Shown here: positions 1-5,624 of the stretch, one piece after another | How positions within the stretch are numbered: the first letter of the stretch is position 1 | Layout of the letters: every line of letters begins with the position of its first letter | Source: an uncultured Prevotella sp. | Lineage (GTDB): Bacteria; Bacteroidota; Bacteroidia; Bacteroidales; Bacteroidaceae | NCBI GenBank assembly: GCA_938018155.1 | Contig: CALIIG010000025.1 | Location: forward strand, 1-6,477 | Length of the DNA: 6,477 nt | Direction of reading: 5' to 3' | Notes under the pieces: model-generated | Seen by the model: only the letters and a program-made list of their open reading frames with translations | What the model was told of the DNA's origin: nothing | Databases searched by the model: none | Position numbers and translations under genes: made by a program

Positions 1-679
1 GATTGCCCTGCAAACGAATGGTATCTTCCTGATGAAGTATGGCATTATTCGCCCATAACGTCCGGGTAGGACACCATGGTGATATGCGGTTTTTCATGCT
101 ACGGTCATACCTTCCTGTAAGCTGGTAGCGCAAATAAGGCAATAAAAACCGGGTGTCGAGGAAAGCCTGGAAGTAAGTTAGTTGAATTTTCGTCATACTC
201 TCACCGCTTACTTCCGAAGGCATCACGTGCATGGGTCCGTCTTGTGGCAGACTACTTCCGAAGGAAGATGGCTCTGCAATAATCAGCAAATAACGCACAG
301 GATAGCGGTATAAGCTGTCAAGGGCGTGCAGTTTTAAACACAAATCGCCTAAGTTTTCATTGTTACTGAAAAGGCGGAACGACTTTACGGGGATATATTT
401 ATTCCAGTCGTCGCTGTTAAAAGCCCTTGTACACGAGTTGCCCAACACAAAGGCGTCGTAACGTTGCCGGGAGCAAAGCTGCTTTAATTTTTCCCAACCT
501 ACATAACCTTCGCCCTGATAGTAAGGGCTATTATCATATTGTTGCGGTGTGTAACGGCGCAGAACCATGAACGGATCCTGCCAGACATACCAGGCTGTAA
601 GCAATAAGAAAGGAAAGGCCAGCACACCCATCTTCAGGAACAACGTAACCAGGGAGCGGCGATTATTATTATCGGTCAT
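1..679 (-). CDS. DltD-like / SGNH-type membrane-anchored protein, C-terminus outside window
   Basis: I translated this frame by hand: it runs from ATG at 679-677 to the window edge without a stop, giving 226 residues and an open 3' end. After a short basic N-terminus (two Arg at 7-8) there is one hydrophobic segment at about residues 10-31, so the rest probably lies in the periplasm. Residues 76-87 read AFVLGNSCTRAF, a strand followed by G-N-S, which fits block I of SGNH hydrolases with Ser82 as candidate nucleophile; DltD has a related G-x-S at this place. A later stretch, YLLIIAEPSS (about 130-139), looks like a second core strand. Catalytic Asp/His residues would lie beyond the window and cannot be checked. 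It starts 12 bp after the MBOAT stop. GAGG at 682-685 is only 2 nt from the ATG, too close for a normal ribosome site. By analogy it would pass the acyl group from the MBOAT protein to the acceptor glycan. The family call is moderate and rests partly on context. Confidence 0.72.
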   Translation of the reverse strand, partial: MTDNNNRRSLVTLFLKMGVLAFPFLLLTAWYVWQDPFMVLRRYTPQQYDNSPYYQGEGYVGWEKLKQLCSRQRYDAFVLGNSCTRAFNSDDWNKYIPVKSFRLFSNNENLGDLCLKLHALDSLYRYPVRYLLIIAEPSSFGSSLPQDGPMHVMPSEVSGESMTKIQLTYFQAFLDTRFLLPYLRYQLTGRYDRSMKNRISPWCPTRTLWANNAILHQEDTIRLQGN

Positions 680-691
680 GACCTCAACGCT

Positions 692-2062
692 TTAAAATTG
701 AACGTAAATAAAGTTATCCACACCGAAAGCACCATATAAAAATATGACGAAAACAATGGCAAAATAAAGCAACCAGCGCACAACCACGCGTTGTTGCCCG
801 GTCCATGCTATCAGGTTATGCCTGCTGTTAACATGCTCTATCACAAACATCACGATAACTGCAAGGGCAAAAACTATCCAGTAATGGTCGTCCATGCCCA
901 ATCTTAACTCTTTGATATTCGATGAAATACCGTCGAACATGTGGCGGTAGGCATAGAAAACGTCGCCGATTTCCGACACACGGAAAAAGAGTAATGAGAG
1001 TGCAAAAAACACGTATGTGCGAATCATCATCAGCGGTTTCCACACCTTCGTCCCTACAATATTTTGCACTCGCTGACGCTGCTTGCTGAAAAGTGTTTCG
1101 TAAACAACCAATATGCCCTGAAACAAACCATACAGAGCAAATGTCCATCCGGCACCATGCCATACCCCTATGGCCACAAAGGTAACCAGAAGAGAGGCGT
1201 AAATGCCAGTTTTTCCCCAGGAACGGAGCGACGCATTAAGCGGCGTGAAGATGTAATCGCGCACCCAGAACGAGAGCGTCATGTGCCAACGGCGCCACAG
1301 TTCTCCCGTTGACTGCGACACAAACGGGCGGTCGAAGTTCCTCTGAAGCGTGAAACCAAGCATACGTCCCATGCCGACGGCCATGCAGGTATAGCCTGCA
1401 AAGTCGGCGTAAAGCTGCAGAGGATAGAGCGATGTGGCCAGTAAAATCTGCATTCCTGACGATGAAGGAATATGATCAAGGACGGTAGAGAGCGGCGATG
1501 CAATGCGATCGGCAATGACAAGTTTCAGAAAACAGCCCCACGCTACGAGCTTAAGACCGTGCGTTACGGCAGTATAGTTGAACTGTTTACCCTGTTTTAG
1601 CTGTGGAAGAAGGTCGTAACCGCGTTCAATTGGGCCTGAAAGGAACTTCATAAACAACAGCATATACAGTGTAAAATCGCTCAAACTGTCTTCGGGTTCT
1701 TCCTCCCAGTAAATCTCTATCAGATAGGAAAGCGCCTGAAACGTGTAGAAAGAGATGCCTATTGGGAACATACCCGACCAGTAACGGGAGAATAACCAAA
1801 AGCCGGCCAGCCCGACAATACCGCCCAATAAAAGCCATGTTCCTGAACGAGAGTTCAGTTTTCGGTGTATGGCCTTGCCCGTATAAAAGGTAAACAGCGT
1901 AATACCGAGTGCTACAACAAGGTATTGCCAATGGTAAAAGGCAATGAAAACACAGCTCGACAACAACAGCAACGCATGCTGCCATGCGCGTGAACTACTT
2001 ACGTAATAAAGCAAAAGCGTAACACCAAACAGTGCTACGAAAGGCAAAGTAAGAAATTCCAT
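692..2062 (-). CDS. MBOAT family membrane O-acyltransferase (DltB/AlgI type)
   Basis: This 456-residue polytopic inner-membrane protein has the usual length of the DltB/AlgI family. Family signatures are clear: FPIGISFYTFQALSY (99-113), MKFLSGPIERG (138-148), DFAGYTCMAVGMGRMLGF (220-237), NFDRPF (242-247), and ELWRRWHMTLSFWVRDYIF (254-272) with His260. VWHGAGWTF (300-308) carries the conserved MBOAT catalytic His302. Many hydrophobic segments fill the rest. The protein ends in FIYVQF (451-456), fitting an F-x-Y-x-x-F C-terminal pattern linked to acyl relay in this family. Known DltB takes the aminoacyl group from the carrier protein at the cytoplasmic face and delivers it outside; AlgI does the same for acetyl groups. 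The adjacent adenylation and carrier genes favour a DltB-like role. It starts 23 bp after the carrier gene, with no evident Shine-Dalgarno. Met1 is followed at once by the first membrane segment, which supports this start. Confidence 0.93.
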   Translation of the reverse strand: MEFLTLPFVALFGVTLLLYYVSSSRAWQHALLLLSSCVFIAFYHWQYLVVALGITLFTFYTGKAIHRKLNSRSGTWLLLGGIVGLAGFWLFSRYWSGMFPIGISFYTFQALSYLIEIYWEEEPEDSLSDFTLYMLLFMKFLSGPIERGYDLLPQLKQGKQFNYTAVTHGLKLVAWGCFLKLVIADRIASPLSTVLDHIPSSSGMQILLATSLYPLQLYADFAGYTCMAVGMGRMLGFTLQRNFDRPFVSQSTGELWRRWHMTLSFWVRDYIFTPLNASLRSWGKTGIYASLLVTFVAIGVWHGAGWTFALYGLFQGILVVYETLFSKQRQRVQNIVGTKVWKPLMMIRTYVFFALSLLFFRVSEIGDVFYAYRHMFDGISSNIKELRLGMDDHYWIVFALAVIVMFVIEHVNSRHNLIAWTGQQRVVVRWLLYFAIVFVIFLYGAFGVDNFIYVQF

Positions 2063-2085
2063 AGAAACGTTTTAAGCGAAAAGGT

Positions 2086-2328
2086 CTATCGGCTCTGCCT
2101 GATCATCACATCAATCATGTCGCCGATGTTCTTCATTCGCACAATATCGCGGAGCTTAAAATGTACATTCCACTTCTTTTCTATTTCGCTAATAATGGTC
2201 ATATTGCTCAGCGAGTCCCAGCCATCTATGTCATCTGCTGACATATTATAATCAATTTTCAGTCCGGGTTGTTTAAGCACTTCTTCAAAAATAAGGGATA
2301 ACTGCTTTAAAATTTCGTCTCTGTCCAT
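2086..2328 (-). CDS. Acyl/aminoacyl carrier protein, DltC-like
   Basis: This 80-residue acidic, helical protein has the size of DltC and other stand-alone carrier proteins. Residues 35-43 read DGWDSLSNM: the D-S-L motif places the 4'-phosphopantetheine attachment site at Ser39, at the start of helix II. The W before the Asp is frequent in DltC-type and other amino-acid carrier proteins, while fatty-acid AcpP normally has a different sequence here. A phosphopantetheinyl transferase must act in trans; none is in the window. The gene lies 13 bp after the adenylation gene and 23 bp before the MBOAT gene, so the adenylation enzyme is the obvious loading partner and the MBOAT protein the obvious recipient. 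The carrier call is firm. The DltC-like role is inferred from the neighbours. Confidence 0.92.
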   Translation of the reverse strand: MDRDEILKQLSLIFEEVLKQPGLKIDYNMSADDIDGWDSLSNMTIISEIEKKWNVHFKLRDIVRMKNIGDMIDVMIRQSR

Positions 2329-2341
2329 AGTTCTTATGTGG

Positions 2342-3835
2342 TTAAATCATTTGCTTTATGTGCTTACGGTCAATCTTATTACTGGCATTCAGAGGGAACG
2401 GATTAATGTAATGGATGCTCGACGGCAACATATAGGCAGGCAGATACCGGCGCAGATAAGTCGTGAGCACATCGTCATCGTGCTGCTGTTCGCTCTCTAT
2501 CACAAGCGCAATAGCTGTATTTCCGTTGCCGTCGTCAACAGGAAGGGCCACCGCATTAACCGCATCGTTGAAGAAATGGCGGGCTACATGCTCAACCTCG
2601 CTTAGCTCAACGCGATAGCCTTGTATCTGAACCTGCGAATCTTTTCGGCCATAATACAGCATTTCGCCGGCAGCATCTACCGAACAAATGTCGCCTGTGC
2701 GATACCAACGACGGCCATTTCGTGTAAAAAATGCTTCGTTATTCTTCTCCTCGTTGCGCCAATAGCCTGGTGTAAGCTGGCGTCCTGCCAAACAAAGTTC
2801 GCCTTTTTCGCCCTGCACAACAGGCGTACTGTCGTCACCAATAACCAGCGAATCAACATGCTTCATGTCCTTACCTATGCACACAATGCCGTTAACCTCG
2901 CGTACGTTATTGTGTGGAATAAGATAAAAGGTGCTGTAAATGGTATTCTCCGTTGGGCCATAGACGTTCCAGACATGTGCATTTGGCACGCACTTTTGCC
3001 ACAATTTCACATCGTCTGACGGCAGTCCCTCGCCGGCAAACAGCACATAACGCATGGCCGGTGCATCAATTTCGTCGAAATATGGCCTAAGATAGTGGAT
3101 CACACTCGGCACAAGCTGCACTTCGGTTATCTGGTAATCGTCAATCAATCTGAACACTTCCTGCCACTTAATACTGCCCAAAGCAACGGTATAAATGCAG
3201 GCACCGCACATCAACGGTGCCACATAGCTGCCCACAGACATGTCAAAAGTGAGGTCGAACATTTGCAAACAGCGGTCCTCGTGCGTCAGTTTGATACCCA
3301 GAGAAAAGAACGAATCTTCAAAGGCAGCAACGTTACCTATCGTGATGGCCACGCCTTTCGGCCTGCCCGTACTGCCTGATGTAAAAAGAATATAAGCCAG
3401 TTTGTTCTCATCGTAGCCCACAGGGTCGAAGAAACTATCGTGATGAGATGCAAACTTTTCAGGATAAAGTACCTCGGCCGAGCCAATGGAGGCATTATCA
3501 TTACGCGAATCAATAATGGTCTTTATTCCCACTTGCCTGGCAATATCTTCGCTACGGAGGGCAGGCCAATGGGGATGAAGCGGGACGTAACTTTTGCCTT
3601 CCATCCACAATGCCAGAATAGAGGCATAGGTATAAAGGTCATCATTCGCTACAAGACCGATGTTATCTTCTTTCTTTTCGCGTATGGCGTAGCGCACATT
3701 ACCCACTTCATGAAGCAGCTCACCATAAGTATAATACTTGTCGGCAATGCAAAAGGCATTGTGTTTTGCATGTACAGCAATGGTTTGTTGCAGGTGAACC
3801 AGCATATTCTGCCCTTCAAAGAGTAGACCTTCCAT
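2342..3835 (-). CDS. Stand-alone amino-acid adenylation enzyme, DltA-like (AMP-binding)
   Basis: This 497-residue ANL-superfamily enzyme is close to DltA in length and carries the full adenylation core: A3 LFTSGSTGRPKG (150-161), A4 around FDLTFDMSV (193-201), A5 NVYGPTEN (290-297), A7 YRTGD (378-382, Asp382 for ribose), A8 GRKDSQVQIQGYRVELSEVE (396-415) and A10 NASNKIDRK (483-491) with catalytic Lys487. It should form an aminoacyl-adenylate from ATP and pass it to the carrier encoded next. Asp198 sits where Asp235 of GrsA binds the alpha-amino group, which supports an amino-acid substrate. Pocket residues read by hand alignment are D198, M199, G202, Q240, L265, A267, V291, I299, Y300 and K487; Ala267 lies where DltA has a conserved Cys. 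D-alanine specificity is therefore not assured. No condensation or fused carrier domain is present, so it is not a whole NRPS module. The chosen ATG is 55 bp after the FecR-like stop; Met11 is a possible alternative start. Confidence 0.92.
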   Translation of the reverse strand: MEGLLFEGQNMLVHLQQTIAVHAKHNAFCIADKYYTYGELLHEVGNVRYAIREKKEDNIGLVANDDLYTYASILALWMEGKSYVPLHPHWPALRSEDIARQVGIKTIIDSRNDNASIGSAEVLYPEKFASHHDSFFDPVGYDENKLAYILFTSGSTGRPKGVAITIGNVAAFEDSFFSLGIKLTHEDRCLQMFDLTFDMSVGSYVAPLMCGACIYTVALGSIKWQEVFRLIDDYQITEVQLVPSVIHYLRPYFDEIDAPAMRYVLFAGEGLPSDDVKLWQKCVPNAHVWNVYGPTENTIYSTFYLIPHNNVREVNGIVCIGKDMKHVDSLVIGDDSTPVVQGEKGELCLAGRQLTPGYWRNEEKNNEAFFTRNGRRWYRTGDICSVDAAGEMLYYGRKDSQVQIQGYRVELSEVEHVARHFFNDAVNAVALPVDDGNGNTAIALVIESEQQHDDDVLTTYLRRYLPAYMLPSSIHYINPFPLNASNKIDRKHIKQMI

Positions 3836-3870
3836 AAATATTGAGATTATTCTTTAAATGATAAGCATGT

Positions 3871-3879
3871 GCAAAGTTA
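3871..3879 (-). promoter_or_regulatory. Predicted Bacteroidota -7 promoter element for the acyl-transfer genes
   Basis: Read on the minus strand, this site is TAACTTTGC, a full match to the Bacteroidota -7 consensus TAnnTTTG. It lies 35 nt upstream of the adenylation-enzyme ATG, inside the 55 bp gap, which would give a leader of roughly 30 nt. No clear -33 TTTG is visible: the expected place is the A/T-rich end of the FecR-like gene (about 3898-3903, reading GATATA). The promoter may therefore be weak or need an activator. It is also possible that both blocks share one transcript and this is a chance match. The element is embedded in an imperfect dyad at 3869-3884. Confidence 0.5.
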
Positions 3880-3890
3880 CGCATTTTCAA

Positions 3891-4676
3891 TTAATTATAT
3901 ATCCTAACGTCGAGCGTTTTCTCTATGAAACGCACTATGGTTTCGAGGCTGCCGGCATCAAAATCGCCCGTTAAGCGTTTGTCTTTATTGTTGCATGTAA
4001 GGTGAACATGGTAATAATCAGACAGGTCGGCCAGCACATAGGGTAAGGCTGTATCCTGAAAATGGAACTGTCGGGTGACCCAAACCAAACGGTTTGGCGA
4101 TGGTTTTGCGCGAAGAACAGGGCACGAAACATTGCCCTTAAGGAAGCCACGGTTGCCCGTTGCCAATTCAATGCCCTTGTCTTGTTGTCGTGAAGAGGCA
4201 AAATATACACTGCCTTCAGCCACGAAAACATCTGTACTGTCCTTGCCTGCACGTACTTCTATCTGCGTGCCCATGTCGCGAATAAGATAGTTTTCTCCCT
4301 GAATGGTAAACGGATTTGAGCTGTCGTGCTTAATCTTAAGAAAGGCCTTGCCCGATATTGACACGCTTCGCACGTCATTTTTCTGATACGAAAGCATGGC
4401 ATGCGGGGCCAGAATAACCTCTGTTCCATCGCTAAGCACAATAGTTTGCTGTTGATGACCCGCTTCGAGCACAATAGTTCGCGAGCGTAAAGCATACGTA
4501 ATGCCAATACCCACCAACAATAATACCGTTGCTGCCACAGCAGCATAACGCAACCTTAAGCGTTTATCGTGGTAGCCCGTATATTGTTTAAATTTGCTGA
4601 AAACTTCGTCAGGACTAAGCTTTCCCGATTTAAAATAACGAAGAACAGATCGTAAATCTCTTCCTTCCGTTACCAT
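3891..4676 (-). CDS. FecR-family transmembrane protein with DUF4974-type C-terminus
   Basis: This 261-residue single-pass protein has a short basic cytoplasmic part (1-43), one membrane segment (about 44-64), a periplasmic FecR domain (about 72-160) and a C-terminal DUF4974-like domain (about 202-261). FecR hallmarks are IVLSDGTEVIL (79-89), SVSISGKAFLKI (104-115), NPFTI (121-125), DMGTQIEV (134-141) and VFVAEGSVYF (150-159). The C-terminal segment FHFQDTALPYVLADLSDYYHV (from about 204) followed by LTGDFDAGSLETIVRFI is the usual DUF4974 pattern. FecR-type proteins are anti-sigma factors or regulators that sense a TonB-dependent receptor and control an ECF sigma factor. It starts 4 bp after the DUF4249 stop, so it is translated with the receptor genes. 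Oddities are the cytoplasmic part of about 43 residues, shorter than usual for Bacteroidota FecR proteins, the absence of an adjacent sigma gene, and the last position in the operon. The family call is firm; regulation of this receptor is inferred. Confidence 0.88.
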   Translation of the reverse strand: MVTEGRDLRSVLRYFKSGKLSPDEVFSKFKQYTGYHDKRLRLRYAAVAATVLLLVGIGITYALRSRTIVLEAGHQQQTIVLSDGTEVILAPHAMLSYQKNDVRSVSISGKAFLKIKHDSSNPFTIQGENYLIRDMGTQIEVRAGKDSTDVFVAEGSVYFASSRQQDKGIELATGNRGFLKGNVSCPVLRAKPSPNRLVWVTRQFHFQDTALPYVLADLSDYYHVHLTCNNKDKRLTGDFDAGSLETIVRFIEKTLDVRIYN

Positions 4677-4680
4677 ATTA

Positions 4681-5619
4681 TCAAATGTCTTTTATCCATT
4701 GTGTGTGCGATGCGCTCCATCCGCCCAACAGTCCAAGTCCTCCTGACATGTTGGTTACGGTGGGACGAATCTGCGACAAGCCGTCTTTGGCAAGTTCATC
4801 ATTGTTAATTTGGTTCAGGGCAAGCATGAAACGGTAATACTCCGGCGTAATACAGATAAGCTCTACCTGATAAAAATGATTGCTCCCCCACGCCCCACCG
4901 TAGGAGGCAATATTAAGGTGAAGCGTGTAGGTTTGACCGTTAATGCTGGCATCATCAAAGATATAGAAGTTGCCAAAATAGTCGTTTGAATAGCCAAACT
5001 CGTCATCAATATCGGTCAATGCCGACAGCAACGGCTCGCTTTCAATATTGAGAGAAGGATAGGTAAACCTTGTTTCGTCTATAATATTGGTATTCGATGC
5101 CGTATGTTTTACGCGTACTCCATAATACCTATGGGTTGCAGCGTCGTCCGTAAACGTCGCCATCACCTGCTTATATGTGTCTGAACGATTAGAATATTTG
5201 TTCTTAAGCTTTATCTTACGCATACGTATATTACCCACGGCAACGGTGTCGGGAATGGCCGTTGAGGCTGTAACCTCCTGACCGTTTCGAGCTGAAACAT
5301 GCAACGATACGTTGTCGCCCACACGCTGATGGCCTGTTATGCGATAGTATCCGCGACCTATCGGCGTAACCGTGCAAGGCGTGCCGTTAACTGTATAAAC
5401 CACGGAGGCATCGTCAACCTGCTCTACTTTAACCGAATCGGCATAATAACGAACGGGTATGCTGCGCGTAATGCGCATATAAGTAGTATCGCCGGGCGAC
5501 GGGAAACAATATACAACAAGGCGGCTTTCCTGATTGAACGTGTTAAGGTTTACATCGTCCTTACAGCCCGCCAACAGCAGTATGATGCACAAAAGAAAGC
5601 TATATCTTGGAATTTTCAT
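4681..5619 (-). CDS. DUF4249-family outer-membrane lipoprotein
   Basis: This 312-residue protein starts with a lipoprotein signal peptide: a hydrophobic core at about 7-16 and lipobox LAGC with Cys19 as the lipidated residue. Directly after it comes K-D-D (20-22), which matches the surface-export pattern described for Bacteroidota lipoproteins, so a cell-surface location is predicted. Residues 31-56 (ESRLVVYCFPSPGDT and onward) resemble the beta-rich N-terminal region of DUF4249 proteins, and the C-terminal GGLGLLGGW (293-301) resembles the glycine-rich end common in this family. DUF4249 genes typically follow a TonB-dependent receptor, as here, with only 5 bp between them. No precise molecular function is established for the family; a role as the receptor's surface partner in ligand capture is an inference. 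The ATG is well placed because the signal peptide begins immediately. Confidence 0.88.
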   Translation of the reverse strand: MKIPRYSFLLCIILLLAGCKDDVNLNTFNQESRLVVYCFPSPGDTTYMRITRSIPVRYYADSVKVEQVDDASVVYTVNGTPCTVTPIGRGYYRITGHQRVGDNVSLHVSARNGQEVTASTAIPDTVAVGNIRMRKIKLKNKYSNRSDTYKQVMATFTDDAATHRYYGVRVKHTASNTNIIDETRFTYPSLNIESEPLLSALTDIDDEFGYSNDYFGNFYIFDDASINGQTYTLHLNIASYGGAWGSNHFYQVELICITPEYYRFMLALNQINNDELAKDGLSQIRPTVTNMSGGLGLLGGWSASHTQWIKDI

Positions 5620-5624
5620 ATCAT

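Noticed and set aside
1626..1985. Minus-strand overlapping frames inside the MBOAT gene (also 828-1163 and 1279-1521)
   Set aside because: They are out-of-frame readings of a gene with strong MBOAT motifs and have no independent support.
692..2062. AlgI-type acetyltransferase for alginate or cellulose acetylation
   Set aside because: The sequence family overlaps, but the adjacent adenylation enzyme and carrier protein indicate an activated amino acid rather than an acetyl donor.
2086..2328. Fatty-acid synthesis AcpP
   Set aside because: No fatty-acid synthesis genes are nearby, and the DGWDSLS site and the neighbours fit an amino-acid carrier.
3440..3826. Plus-strand reading frames opposite the adenylation gene (also 2621-3019, 2336-2605 and 3095-3379)
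   Set aside because: They lie fully inside a gene with complete adenylation motifs on the other strand and their translations show no recognisable domain.
2342..3835. A nonribosomal peptide synthetase gene
   Set aside because: Only an adenylation domain is present. There is no condensation, thioesterase or fused carrier domain, and an MBOAT gene follows, so a Dlt-like role fits better.
3836..3890. A terminator between the two blocks
   Set aside because: No GC-rich hairpin followed by a T-run was found in the 55 bp gap on the coding strand.
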